Assembly: GCF_019091135.1 (NCBI RefSeq)
Contig: NZ_JAGXJW010000013.1
Coordinates: 1-55,216, forward strand
Length of the DNA stretch: 55,216 bases
Reading direction: 5' to 3'
DNA from: Cohnella sp. GbtcB17
Lineage (GTDB): Bacteria; Bacillota; Bacilli; Paenibacillales; Paenibacillaceae
Part shown: piece by piece, positions 17,264-25,698 of the stretch
Position numbering within the stretch: the first letter of the stretch is position 1
Layout: each line of letters begins with the position of its first letter
Notes under the pieces: generated by a model
Seen by the model: the letters and a program-made list of their open reading frames with translations, nothing else
Database searches by the model: none
Told to the model about the DNA's origin: nothing
Program-made: the position numbers and the translations under genes

Positions 17264-17776
17264 TCAGATCGATTCCCGCCTGCGGGACATGAGCGCCAGC
17301 GCGCCCGCTCCGATGAGCAGGATGGCGAGAAGGGAAGAGCCGCCCGTCAGCTTGCCGAGCACGTAGCCGACCGAGAAGATCGCGAAGAAGAGCAGAGAAA
17401 GGAAGGTCAGGATGTTGATCGGGATCAGCAGCCACTTGTTGCGGCCGCCGAACCAGTACAGCTCGAACAGGCCGACGGCAGGGGCGAGAATAAAGCCGGG
17501 CCACATCATCGACCAGTTGTCCAGCAGCATGGCGATCTGGCAGACGCCGTACACCGTGAGCAGCACGCCGCCGGGGACGAGCACGCCGACGCCTTTGCCG
17601 CCGAGCACGGAGAAGTACAGCCAGTGGAAAAAGACGGCCAGCGGCAGCACGAACAGGGTCGGCCAGAAGTAAGCGAAAATTGAGCCCGTGCCTAAATGCA
17701 GATCGCCGCGAAACAGCAGAAAGAGGCCGGCCAGAAGCAGGAGGGGACCGAGCAGCGTGCCGCGATGGATTTTCAT
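17264..17776 (-). CDS. Polytopic membrane protein, unknown function
   Basis: 170 aa from the ATG at 17776, with AAGGAG upstream. Five hydrophobic helices are visible, beginning GTLLGPLLLLAGLFLLF and ending AILLIGAGALALMSRRRES, with short basic loops. Outer helices recall LiaI/LiaF-like or DUF5668 membrane domains, but I cannot assign a family. A perfect palindrome (17792-17814) abuts its ribosome site. It follows the SDR gene on the same strand. Confidence 0.7.
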   Translation of the reverse strand: MKIHRGTLLGPLLLLAGLFLLFRGDLHLGTGSIFAYFWPTLFVLPLAVFFHWLYFSVLGGKGVGVLVPGGVLLTVYGVCQIAMLLDNWSMMWPGFILAPAVGLFELYWFGGRNKWLLIPINILTFLSLLFFAIFSVGYVLGKLTGGSSLLAILLIGAGALALMSRRRESI

Positions 17777-17791
17777 AAGAGATCGCTCCTT

Positions 17792-17814
17792 GTAAGCAAA
17801 GCTTGGTTGCTTAC
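17792..17814. promoter_or_regulatory. Perfect inverted repeat upstream of the membrane protein
   Basis: GTAAGCAA (17792-17799), a 7-nt spacer and TTGCTTAC (17807-17814) abut the AAGGAG site (17791-17786). It may be an operator or a translation-controlling hairpin. Confidence 0.5.
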
Positions 17815-17936
17815 AGCTTAACACCTTGCGCTCGGTATTGTCGTCCAACTCGGGCATAGCGCAAAATCAGACCAAAGACGGAGGCGCCGGGTCCGACGTT
17901 ATGGTAAAGATGCGAGCGGCGCTCCGGCTTGCGAAG

Positions 17937-18677
17937 TTAGAGCGTCTGACCGCTATCCACGGTAATCAGTTGTCCGGTCAGCGCCTCCTGCTCGAGCGCG
18001 AAGCGGATGGCGCGAGCGATATCCTCCGGCGACGAGATCGCATTCAGCAGCGTCGAGGGCGCAAGCTTGCGCATTTGCTCCTCGCGCCCGGCCCACCAGC
18101 GCGTGCTAACGGCGCCGGGAACGATCGCGTTCACGCGGACGAGCGGGGCGAGCGCATGCGCCAGCGACAGCGTGAGGCCGTGGACGGCCGCCTTCGAGAC
18201 GGCATACGGCAGCGAGGAGCCACGGCCGGTTTTGCCGGCGATGCTGCCAACGTTCACGATCGCGCCTCCGCCGCCTCGGTTCATGAGAGGGGCTGCCGCT
18301 CTGGCGCAGTAGAACATCCCTTTGACGTTAACGCCTATGAGTTCGTCCCATGCGTCGTCCGTCACCGCCTCCAGGTCCTGCAGCGGAATGTGCCGGGTGA
18401 TGCTCGCGTTATTTACGAGTAAATCCACCGTTCCGAACGCCCGATCGGCGTCGGCGAACATCGCTTTCACCTCAGCGTCCGAAGATACGTCCGCCCGCAC
18501 CGCGATCGCCTTTCCGCCGAATGCCCGGATCGTCTCGACCGTTTCTTCCGCGCCGCTTCGCGACCTCGAATAATTGACGACGACGGCCGCGCCGTTCGCC
18601 CCGAGCTCCAGCGATACCGCTCTGCCGATTCCCGTGCCGCCGCCCGTAACGATCGCCGTACGATTTTTTAAATCCAT
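17937..18677 (-). CDS. SDR-family oxidoreductase
   Basis: 246 aa, with a GGGAGG site. Classical short-chain dehydrogenase: NAD(P) motif VTGGGTGIGRA, NNAS, catalytic Ser in VGSIAGKTG, and YxxxK in YAVSKAA; the C-terminus ITVDSG is typical of FabG-like enzymes. Divergent from a LysR regulator that probably controls it. The substrate cannot be named. Confidence 0.92.
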   Translation of the reverse strand: MDLKNRTAIVTGGGTGIGRAVSLELGANGAAVVVNYSRSRSGAEETVETIRAFGGKAIAVRADVSSDAEVKAMFADADRAFGTVDLLVNNASITRHIPLQDLEAVTDDAWDELIGVNVKGMFYCARAAAPLMNRGGGGAIVNVGSIAGKTGRGSSLPYAVSKAAVHGLTLSLAHALAPLVRVNAIVPGAVSTRWWAGREEQMRKLAPSTLLNAISSPEDIARAIRFALEQEALTGQLITVDSGQTL

Positions 18678-18744
18678 CGTTATTCCTCCCTAAGGTTTAG
18701 TTCCACCTGCTCGTTATTAAGTGTAAAAGCGATCGCCTGTTTCG

Positions 18745-18750
18745 TATAAT
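18745..18750 (+). promoter_or_regulatory. -10 element (TATAAT) in the SDR/LysR spacer
   Basis: A perfect TATAAT 50 nt before the LysR start. The surrounding TTGAATGAATTGAA is AT-rich and could hold the LysR site. The -35 is poor. Confidence 0.4.
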
Positions 18751-18799
18751 TGAATGAATTGAAGATTTTATTCACGAAAATCGATCGGAGATGAAACGC

Positions 18800-19681
18800 A
18801 TGGATCCCAAATCGCTTCGCTCTTTTCACCGGATCGCGGCGCTCGGAAGCTTCCGCCTCGCGGCCGAGGAGTTGAATTATGCCCAGTCCACGGTTACGAT
18901 GCAAATCCAGCGGTTGGAGGAGGATCTCGGCATTGTCCTGTTCGAGCGTTCCGGGGGACTGCGGCTGACCGAGGAAGGCAGGTTGCTGCGCGAACGAAGC
19001 CTGCCGATCCTGCAGGATATGGACCGTTTGCGCCGAACGCTGGCGGAGATGCGCGAAGGGGATGCGGGCGAGGTGAGGCTCGGCGCGACGGAGCCCGCCG
19101 TCAGCTGCCGGCTGCCGGGGGTGCTTAAGCGCTTCGGGGAACGGTATCCGAAGATTCGAGTGTCGGTCGAGTCCGCGAGCACGCCGGTCTTGAGCGAGCG
19201 GCTGCGCAAAGGGGAGCTCGACCTGGCGCTCTGCGCCATGCCGGAGCATACGGAGGGCCTGCACTTCGAGCCGCTGTACCGCGAACCGTTCGCCGCGCTC
19301 TTGCCTGCCGATCATCCTTTGGCATCGCAGGCGGTCGTCCGGCTGGAGTCGCTTGCCGCCTGCAAGCTGCTCGTCACGGCGTCGAACTGTCCTTACCGCC
19401 GCAAGCTTGAGCTCCTGCTCGCCGAGTCCGGCGCGCCGACGGCGGAGACGATGGAAATAGGCAGTATGACCGCCCTCGCATCTTATGTTGCGATGGGTCT
19501 TGGCGTCGCCCTTGTTCCTCGTGTGTTGGCGGACGAACCGCCTAACGGCGTCCTCTCCCGGCCGATTCAGGGAGCGGCGGTGGATATGGCGTGCGGGGTG
19601 CTCAGCCGGACCTCGGGGACACCGCTGACGCCTGCGGGGGCGAAGCTGTATGCGGCATTGCGCGATGAACTCGAGGAATAG
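18800..19681 (+). CDS. LysR-family transcriptional regulator
   Basis: 293 aa from the ATG at 18800, 9 nt after GGAG; an ATG at 18791 lies too close to that site. N-terminal HTH (LRSFHRIAALGSFRLAAEEL...SQSTVTMQIQ-like AQSTVTMQIQRLEEDLG) and a periplasmic-binding-like effector domain (GEVRLGATE; LDLALCAMPEH; YVAMGLGVALVP). Divergent from the SDR, the usual arrangement for a LysR activator and its target. Confidence 0.92.
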   Translation: MDPKSLRSFHRIAALGSFRLAAEELNYAQSTVTMQIQRLEEDLGIVLFERSGGLRLTEEGRLLRERSLPILQDMDRLRRTLAEMREGDAGEVRLGATEPAVSCRLPGVLKRFGERYPKIRVSVESASTPVLSERLRKGELDLALCAMPEHTEGLHFEPLYREPFAALLPADHPLASQAVVRLESLAACKLLVTASNCPYRRKLELLLAESGAPTAETMEIGSMTALASYVAMGLGVALVPRVLADEPPNGVLSRPIQGAAVDMACGVLSRTSGTPLTPAGAKLYAALRDELEE

Positions 19682-19758
19682 GCGGCGCCGAACCGAACTC
19701 TTTTCCAGGTTGAAGTGTATTAGTGGCGATACGCTTGGAAGGGAGGAGAGGAGGCTGC

Positions 19759-20298
19759 ATGGACATCGCAAAAGCGGAAGCGCAGCGGCTTTACGAAGAA
19801 AACGCCGTTTATATTTACCGTCTCGTGCTGATGCTGACAAAATCCAGAGCGCTGGCGGAGGACATTACCCAAGACGTTTTTATGCAAGCCTTTCGCAAAT
19901 ACGGCAGCTATGATCCGCAGCGAACCGGTTCGGCGCGGCCGTGGCTGTCCCGGATCGCGATCAATCAAACGCGCAATTCGCTGCGGAAGAGCCGCTGGCT
20001 CAGTCTGATCGGCCATACGCCCGAGCGGGCGGCCCCGGATTCGATCGAAGACGTCGTCCTGTCGGACGAGCGCGATCGGGAGTTATGGCGCGAGGTGCTA
20101 GGGCTGTCGCTGAAAACGAGGGAGGTCGTAACGCTCCACTTTTATGCGGGGATGACGCTTCAGGAGACGGCCGATTTGTTGGGAATACCGCTTGGGACCT
20201 GCAAGTCCCGGCTCCATTCGGCGCTTAACAATCTGAGGGCGCGTTTGCCGAATAAAGATCGCTATTTCGCATACGGGAGCGGGGGTAGCCATGAGTGA
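19759..20298 (+). CDS. ECF-type RNA polymerase sigma factor
   Basis: 179 aa. The ATG at 19759 follows GAGGAGAGGAGG. Region 2 (YRLVLMLTKSRALAEDITQDVFMQAFRKY, with the D-ITQDVF core) and region 4 (LSLKTREVVTLHFYAGMTLQETADLLGIPLGTCKSRLHSAL) are complete, with no extra C-terminal domain. It overlaps its putative membrane anti-sigma gene by 8 nt, so the two are translationally coupled. No confident ECF promoter (GAAC...CGTC) was found upstream. Confidence 0.93.
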   Translation: MDIAKAEAQRLYEENAVYIYRLVLMLTKSRALAEDITQDVFMQAFRKYGSYDPQRTGSARPWLSRIAINQTRNSLRKSRWLSLIGHTPERAAPDSIEDVVLSDERDRELWREVLGLSLKTREVVTLHFYAGMTLQETADLLGIPLGTCKSRLHSALNNLRARLPNKDRYFAYGSGGSHE

Positions 20299-21025
20299 TG
20301 TCTCGAAGTATCGACGGGTGATTCATGAGGCGCTCGAATCTGAAAAACCGGCTGCGTCTTTCGACCAGCTCTGGATGCGAGCGGAGGGACTGGCGCGCAG
20401 ACCCTTGCGGCGCTATTGGCTGATCGCCCTGCCCTTGCTCGCGGCGCTGTTGGCGGGGGCCTGTACGGCCGTTTACCAAAGCGTGACGAACTGGTCCAAC
20501 ACGACCGTCTCTTTTAGCGATAAGAAAGACGATTTGACGGAGATGTTGACGCCGTTGGAAAGGTTCGACGGCATGGCCTTGTTGCGCGATAATCCATTGC
20601 TGTCGCTGGAAGAGACGAGAAAAAAAGCCCCGATTCCGATAAGAATCCCGACCTTGCCGGACGGGTGGACGGAGGTCCGATCCACAGGCGTGAATCCGGG
20701 CAACGCTGAATATTGGAGCTCCTTGCTCGATCCCCAAGGCAGGCGTGTCGTCGTAAGTCAAGCGTTCGACAGCAGTTACACGATGTCCTTAAGGAAGAAG
20801 CCGAACGAGACTTTTTTCGTTGGTTATCCGAAAGAATCCAAGTTCATTAAGGGCTTCGGCGACGATCTCGCGATTCTGATCGATCTGCAGAAAGGGAGAT
20901 GGCAGATGATGCTTTACCACAAGGAGGCCACAAAAGAAATTGTGACCTGCATCAGCATCTGGAGCATGGATCCGGACGAGGCCGTTGCGCTCGCGCATCT
21001 ATATCTGGAGGCGCCTTCGTCTTAA
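20291..21025 (+). CDS. Transmembrane anti-sigma factor (putative)
   Basis: 244 aa. A short cytoplasmic N-terminus (about 40 aa) precedes one membrane helix (YWLIALPLLAALLAGACTAV, residues 41-60). An extracellular domain of about 180 aa then holds PIRIPTLPDGW and a DUF4367-like C-terminal part. This layout and the 8-nt overlap with the ECF sigma gene identify it as its anti-sigma/sensor. It lacks a clear zinc-binding HxxxCxxC motif. Signal unknown. Confidence 0.8.
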   Translation: MSDVSKYRRVIHEALESEKPAASFDQLWMRAEGLARRPLRRYWLIALPLLAALLAGACTAVYQSVTNWSNTTVSFSDKKDDLTEMLTPLERFDGMALLRDNPLLSLEETRKKAPIPIRIPTLPDGWTEVRSTGVNPGNAEYWSSLLDPQGRRVVVSQAFDSSYTMSLRKKPNETFFVGYPKESKFIKGFGDDLAILIDLQKGRWQMMLYHKEATKEIVTCISIWSMDPDEAVALAHLYLEAPSS

Positions 21026-21030
21026 TGGAA

Positions 21031-21074
21031 AACCGGCCGGTAACGGCGCGCTAGGCGCCATTATCGGCCGGTTA
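21031..21074. terminator. Bidirectional terminator
   Basis: AACCGGCCG pairs with CGGCCGGTT and GGCGC with GCGCC, between the convergent anti-sigma and QorB-like genes. Confidence 0.85.
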
Positions 21075-21087
21075 ATTGTTTATTCGT

Positions 21088-21948
21088 TTATTGCACGCCC
21101 GCGATCTCCTTGATCGCCTGTGTCAGCGGCGTTGCCGGACGCCCGATCAGGTTTTCCAGATCGTTGCTCTCCACGGCGAGCGTGCCCGCGCGAATCGCCT
21201 GCTGGATCGCGACGACGATCGGCAGGGCGAACTCCGGCACGCCGGCGCTCTTCATGATGTCCGCATAAGCGTCGTCGTCGACCTGCTGCACGGGAACTTC
21301 GCGTCCGAGCGCTTCGGATGTTGCGCTAGCCAGATCCGCGTACGACCGCAACGGCCCGCCGAGCTCGTAAACCTTGTTGTCGTGCCTGTCGCCGGCGAGC
21401 ACGGCTGCAGCCGCCTCCGCATAGTCGCTGCGCGCAGCCCAGCCGACTTTGCCGTTCTCGGCGGACGTGACGAGCGGAGCGCCTGCCACGATGCCCTGGA
21501 TCGCGCCGGCTTCGTTTTCGATGTACCAATTGTTGCGCAAAAAGGCATACGGGATACCTGTCGCGCGAATCGCGTTTTCGGTCTCGCGATGTACTTCCGC
21601 CAGGAACAGCTCGCTCTCCTGGGCGTTCGGAGCGCTGGTATAAGCGATAAAGCCGACGCCTGCGTTGCGGGCTGCCTCCACGGCGTTCGCATGCTGTCTA
21701 ATACGGGTTTGCGTATCTCCGTCGGTCGACACGATCAACAGGCGATCGACGCCGGCGAAGGCTTGCTCAAGCGAAGCGGGATCGTCGAAGTCGCCGCGCC
21801 GGACGTCCACGCCTTGCTCGGCCAATGCCGCCGCCTTTTGCGGGTCGCGAACGCTGACGGCGATCCGTTCTGCGGGCACGCGTTCGAGAAGCGCCTTTAC
21901 GATTAGGGAGCCGAGGTGGCCCGTTGCGCCGGTTACTAGCAATTTCAT
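21088..21948 (-). CDS. NmrA-like NAD(P)H:quinone reductase (QorB/YtfG type)
   Basis: 286 aa. N-terminal dinucleotide motif VTGATGHLGSLIV, then LLIVSTDGD and IAYTSAP, the Tyr/Asn pair in FLRNNWYIEN, and a C-terminal domain ending LTQAIKEI. This is the atypical-SDR QorB group, which reduces quinones or senses NADPH. The promoter region carries a perfect CGTTGTA/TACAACG palindrome over an AT-rich -10, but no regulator gene is adjacent. Confidence 0.9.
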   Translation of the reverse strand: MKLLVTGATGHLGSLIVKALLERVPAERIAVSVRDPQKAAALAEQGVDVRRGDFDDPASLEQAFAGVDRLLIVSTDGDTQTRIRQHANAVEAARNAGVGFIAYTSAPNAQESELFLAEVHRETENAIRATGIPYAFLRNNWYIENEAGAIQGIVAGAPLVTSAENGKVGWAARSDYAEAAAAVLAGDRHDNKVYELGGPLRSYADLASATSEALGREVPVQQVDDDAYADIMKSAGVPEFALPIVVAIQQAIRAGTLAVESNDLENLIGRPATPLTQAIKEIAGVQ

Positions 21949-22024
21949 AGAAAATCAACCTCCAGGGATTCTTATTCGATAGCCTTGACGCCCGTCGCGA
22001 AATGATGCGGCTGACGTCGGCATC

Positions 22025-22049
22025 CGTTGTAACTATAATAGATACAACG
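22025..22049. promoter_or_regulatory. Palindromic operator upstream of the QorB-like gene
   Basis: CGTTGTA (22025-22031), an 11-nt spacer ACTATAATAGA and TACAACG (22043-22049). It overlaps -10-like TATAAT/TATTAT and resembles HxlR/TetR sites. Confidence 0.55.
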
Positions 22050-22144
22050 AGGGCATGAGTCAAGGCTTTAGATCGGCGAATTGATTTTCGTGGCATGGAA
22101 GGCGTACGTTAGCGGGAGTTTCCGAAGGTAGGTTTTCCTTTTCA

Positions 22145-22173
22145 TAGACAAAGGTCGGACGACCCGCTATCAT
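22145..22173 (+). promoter_or_regulatory. SigA promoter of the cobalamin-riboswitch transcript
   Basis: TAGACA (5/6 match), exactly 17 nt, then TATCAT (5/6 match). Transcription would start near 22180, just before the aptamer. Confidence 0.75.
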
Positions 22174-22193
22174 TAGGGCATAACTGCATATCC

Positions 22194-22365
22194 TCGTACC
22201 AGGCGCGCGCATGCTGCCATGCCGCTTAATAGGGAAGTCCGGTGAGAGTCCGGCGCGGTCCCGCCACTGTATATGCCGAGCGCTCCGAACGATGCCACTG
22301 TTCAGCCGAATGGGAAGGCGCCGGAGCTGCGATGAAGCAGAGCCAGGAGACCTGCCTCGATACGA
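22194..22365 (+). ncRNA. Cobalamin (adenosylcobalamin-class) riboswitch aptamer
   Basis: Conserved blocks appear in the right order: AATAGGGAA (22228), GGTGAGAGTCC (22241), CCCGCCACTGT (22260), the CCACTG..GAATGGGAAGGCG arm (22295-22320), and the B12 box AGCCAGGAGACCTGCC (22341-22356). P1 may close through TCGTA/TACGA. It sits between a strong promoter and an intrinsic terminator, in front of a surface protein gene. Established family behaviour is gene shut-off when B12 is bound. Confidence 0.95.
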
Positions 22366-22386
22366 CTGTATCCCGTCCGCTTCGCG

Positions 22387-22428
22387 GAGTGAGCGGCGGG
22401 ACCGGCTGTGCCAGCTATGCCGCTCACC
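22387..22428 (+). promoter_or_regulatory. Expression-platform switching helix
   Basis: GTGAGCGG (22391-22398) can pair with CCGCTCAC (22421-22428). The overlapping GGAGTG (22387-22392) can instead pair with CACTCC (22474-22479) in the terminator, forming an antiterminator. Confidence 0.45.
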
Positions 22429-22470
22429 GGGCGGACATGGCCTGCGGCGCGGCGTCTTGCTGCGAGCTTG

Positions 22471-22497
22471 AACCACTCCCTGCGGAGTGGTTTTTTT
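22471..22497 (+). terminator. Riboswitch-controlled intrinsic terminator
   Basis: AACCACTCC/GGAGTGGTT stem with a 4-nt loop and seven T, 66 nt ahead of the start codon. This means transcriptional attenuation. Confidence 0.85.
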
Positions 22498-22562
22498 CAT
22501 GCGGGACGGACGAGCGGCGCGGGCAATCGGACTGATCATTATCGGGAAAAGGGGTATGACTC

Positions 22563-24650
22563 ATGTTGAGCTTCAAACGCTTCAAATCGCTGACTTCGCT
22601 CGCGCTGTCGGTATCCCTCGCGTTCGCGGGGCTGTCGGTTGCGCTGCCCGCGGGCAAGAGCTATGCGGAGAGCGGCGCCACGACGGTCGCCGCGGCGGCT
22701 TCCGTCAATGTCCAGGCGGATATCCAAGCCGCGGTTGGCTACATTAAAGCAAACGGCGGCGTCTCTTCGGACTGGCTGGCCTTCAGCTTCGCGCGAGCGG
22801 GACAAGCCGTGCCCGCCGAATATGCGGGTAAGCTGGCTGCCGGCGTAGAGGCTGAGTGGGCCAAGGCCTCGCCGGACCCGACAGCGTTGGCGCGCTACGC
22901 GCTGGTCGCGAACGCGATCGGGCTGGATGCACGCAGCATCGGCGGCCATGACTTGATCGCGAAGCTGGCGAGTTATCCGTCCTTCGCCAACGTGTACGCA
23001 GACATTTTCGTGCTGCTGGCGCTCGACTCGGGCAACTACGAGCTGCCTGCCGGCACCGCATGGACGCGCGGCGACCTGGTCGCGGCCATCGTCTCGGGCA
23101 TCGACGGCTCCACGGTCCCGGATCTGTACGGCATGGCGCTTAGCGCGCTGGGCAAGTACAAGGACCGTCCCGAGGTGGCTGCCGCGGCCGACAAGGCTGT
23201 CTCTTGGCTGTCCGCCAATCTCGCGAACGACAACAGCGAGGCGATCGCGCAGACGATCGTCGGCCTTGCCGCCTACGGCATCGATCCGGCGGACGCGAAG
23301 TTCGCCAAGGACGGATCGAGCCTGATCCAGCGCCTGCTGGCGTTCAAAAATACGGACGGCGGCTTCAAGCACCAGCCGGCCGACGCTGCGTCGGACAAAG
23401 CCTTCGCGACCGAGCAGGCGCTGCGCGCGCTCGCCGCTTACCAGTTGTTCTCCGCTTCGCATCGTTCCGTCTATGTTAACGCCGCCAGCCAGTGGGTCGC
23501 GACCGGCGTCGCCATCGAAGGGCTGAACGGTCCGCTTGCGGCGCTTAGCGCGACGCAGGCCGTATACGCCTGGGATGCGCTCGTGGAAGTAGCCGACCGC
23601 AACAAGCTGAAGCTCGGCTATACGGAAGATCCGCAATACGGCAAGTTCCTGTCCGCGATCGGCGACGCCAAGGGCGACCAGAGCGTCTACTGGCTGTTCG
23701 CGGTTAAGCGCGGCGGCGCGTATGCGCCGATCGATACTTCGCTTGAGAAGTTCCGCCTGCAGGCGGGCGACGAGGTGTACCTATATCTGTCGGGCGCGGA
23801 CAGCGGCCTTGTGAAGTCGGTCACGGCGAAGGCTGCGGCGGGCGGCGCAACGGCCGTGAACGTGCAGTACACCTATTACGACAGCAGCTTCAAGGAAGTG
23901 ACGGGACCGGCGGCAGGCGTGCAGGTCGCGATCGGCGGCCAGACGGCGAAGACGGACGCGAGCGGCACGGCAACCTTCAAGGGCTTGTCCGCTGGCGAAC
24001 TGGCTTATACCGTGACGGGTTACCGCGCGGGCGCCGCTCCGCTTGTGCTTAAGTACGCAGGCACGCTGACCGTGGGCGCAGGCCAGGCGGGCGGCGATTC
24101 GTTCGCCGACGCTGCGGACATCTCTTCCTGGGCGAGCGAAGCTGTCAGCGAGGCATATGCCGCAGGCTGGCTTCAAGGCGTAAGCGCGACGGAGCCGAAG
24201 TTCGCGCCGAAGCAGCAACTGACGCGCGTTCAGTTCGCGGCGCTTATCCTGCGCCTGCTCGGCGAGACGCCGGCTTCGGGTGCCAAGCAGACGTTCGCGG
24301 ACGTCGCGCCGGGCGTCTGGTACTTCGATGCCGTCATGACGGCGAAGTCCAAAGGACTGATCGGCGGCGTTACGGCGACGTCGTTCAAGCCGAACGACGC
24401 GATCTCCCGTCAGGATCTGGCGGTTGTCCTGGCACGCGCCTTCAAGCTCGACGGTTCGGGATCGAAGACCGCATTCTCCGACCAAGGCCAAATCTCCGGC
24501 TACGCGCTCGCATCGGTCCGCGCGGTCTACGACAAGGGACTGCTGAAGGGCACCTCCGGCACCGCGTTCGATCCGAAGGCCAAGGTGACCCGCGAGATGG
24601 CGGCTGTTATCGCGTCGAACCTGCTGAAGCAGGGGCTGATTTCGAAGTAA
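22563..24650 (+). CDS. Secreted SLH-anchored transcobalamin-like protein
   Basis: 695 aa, AAAGGGG before the ATG. Residues 1-36 are a signal peptide (cleavage after KSYA). Residues 50-350 form repeated helical pairs of the alpha/alpha-toroid type (DGGFKHQPADAASDKAFATEQALRAL region) as in squalene-cyclase/transcobalamin folds. Residues 350-420 look like DUF4430 (YGKFLSAIGDAKGDQSVYWLF, then LQAGDEVYLYL), the domain found at the C-terminus of human intrinsic factor and transcobalamin. A carboxypeptidase-regulatory/Ig-like repeat (430-490) and three SLH domains (from 505 to the end) anchor it to cell wall polymer. Control by a cobalamin riboswitch supports B12 capture at the surface. Binding itself is inferred. 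Confidence 0.82.
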   Translation: MLSFKRFKSLTSLALSVSLAFAGLSVALPAGKSYAESGATTVAAAASVNVQADIQAAVGYIKANGGVSSDWLAFSFARAGQAVPAEYAGKLAAGVEAEWAKASPDPTALARYALVANAIGLDARSIGGHDLIAKLASYPSFANVYADIFVLLALDSGNYELPAGTAWTRGDLVAAIVSGIDGSTVPDLYGMALSALGKYKDRPEVAAAADKAVSWLSANLANDNSEAIAQTIVGLAAYGIDPADAKFAKDGSSLIQRLLAFKNTDGGFKHQPADAASDKAFATEQALRALAAYQLFSASHRSVYVNAASQWVATGVAIEGLNGPLAALSATQAVYAWDALVEVADRNKLKLGYTEDPQYGKFLSAIGDAKGDQSVYWLFAVKRGGAYAPIDTSLEKFRLQAGDEVYLYLSGADSGLVKSVTAKAAAGGATAVNVQYTYYDSSFKEVTGPAAGVQVAIGGQTAKTDASGTATFKGLSAGELAYTVTGYRAGAAPLVLKYAGTLTVGAGQAGGDSFADAADISSWASEAVSEAYAAGWLQGVSATEPKFAPKQQLTRVQFAALILRLLGETPASGAKQTFADVAPGVWYFDAVMTAKSKGLIGGVTATSFKPNDAISRQDLAVVLARAFKLDGSGSKTAFSDQGQISGYALASVRAVYDKGLLKGTSGTAFDPKAKVTREMAAVIASNLLKQGLISK

Positions 24651-24675
24651 AAAAGAAAGCATAAACACAGCAAAA

Positions 24676-24712
24676 CAGACGGCTCAGGCTAAATGCCCGA
24701 GCCGTCTGTTTG
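24676..24712. terminator. Bidirectional terminator
   Basis: CAGACGGCTC / GAGCCGTCTG stem with TTTG tail between convergent genes. Confidence 0.85.
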
Positions 24713-24720
24713 TCGTTCGC

Positions 24721-25632
24721 CTATTCCTCCAGCCGTGCGGCTAGCTGCCGAACCTGGTCGACAGGCAATTCCGTCAGGCGGCTGACGGCGGCGATATCGG
24801 TGCCGGCCTTCAGCAAATTCAAGGCGACGGCGACTTTTCCCAGCTCTCTGCCTTGCGCAATGCCCAGCTCCCTGCCCTGCGCAATGCCCAACTCCCTGCC
24901 TTCCTCCAGCCCCTGCTCCCGCGCGTCCTTCAAAAAGCTAATCCGATCCCGGTTAGCCTTCTCCCTGGCCTCATACAGCATGCGGGTCATGTCGTCCTCG
25001 CTCAGATGACTCAGCCGCTCCTCGGCCGTCCGAATCGTCGGATCCATAGCGATCAGCTCCTCCAATTGTTCGTGCGTCGTACGTTCGTCCAGAAACCTAA
25101 GCCAACGGTGCAGCGGGTCCGCAATGGCGTAGGGCGCCGAGCGGAACTTCGGAAACTCGATAAAGTGCAGCTCGAACAGATCCGTCAGCCTGAACTGCCG
25201 TTCCGCATCCTCGTATAGATGAAACGAGCGATGAAATCCATCGAGCGGCAGAAAGGAAAAATCCAGCATATTGATGCAGATCGTCCGCTTGAGCTGACCG
25301 TAATCCTCGCCTTCGCGAATCGAATCCGCGAGGAGCCGGCCCATATAAAACAGGCTTCGCTTCTCCATGTGCCGGTAGCGTCCGACCTGCATCTCGACGT
25401 TGATCTGCTCCCGGTCCGCCGTCTCGCAGCGGATATCCAGCACGCCCTCCTTGTCTTCGACGAGGCGCTTGGTGAGCAGCTTGCCGTCGAGCACGACGAG
25501 GTCCGCGATCGCGTCCCGTTCGCCTCTGCGCAGAACCGCATTCAGCAGCCCGATCAGCAGCGGCTTGCTGTCGGCCTCGCCGAACAACCGCTTAAAAAGG
25601 TAGTCGTTTTTCGGATTCAACCGTTTTTTCAT
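24721..25632 (-). CDS. Rpn-family PD-(D/E)XK nuclease/putative transposase, copy 2
   Basis: 303 aa from the ATG at 25632, preceded by GGAGG (an upstream extension of 33 codons was rejected). Close paralogue of the copy at 15239-16132, near-identical in the first 110 residues (NPKNDYLFKRLFGEADSK; VLDIRCETADREQINVEMQ) and diverging towards the C-terminus. The C-terminal linker contains a perfect-in-protein repeat of RELGIAQG. A leftward terminator with sequence similar to that beside copy 1 precedes it. Confidence 0.88.
   Translation of the reverse strand: MKKRLNPKNDYLFKRLFGEADSKPLLIGLLNAVLRRGERDAIADLVVLDGKLLTKRLVEDKEGVLDIRCETADREQINVEMQVGRYRHMEKRSLFYMGRLLADSIREGEDYGQLKRTICINMLDFSFLPLDGFHRSFHLYEDAERQFRLTDLFELHFIEFPKFRSAPYAIADPLHRWLRFLDERTTHEQLEELIAMDPTIRTAEERLSHLSEDDMTRMLYEAREKANRDRISFLKDAREQGLEEGRELGIAQGRELGIAQGRELGKVAVALNLLKAGTDIAAVSRLTELPVDQVRQLAARLEE
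24840..24901 (-). repeat. 24-bp tandem repeat inside Rpn copy 2
   Basis: Two and a half copies of a 24-nt unit encode RELGIAQG repeats in the hinge before the C-terminal tail. Such length-variable linkers are common in Rpn proteins. Confidence 0.75.
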
Positions 25633-25698
25633 CGCTTTTTGCCTCCAGTATATCATAATCGCGCGATTGTCCGAACCGCGTCGCGCACCCGTAAACGC

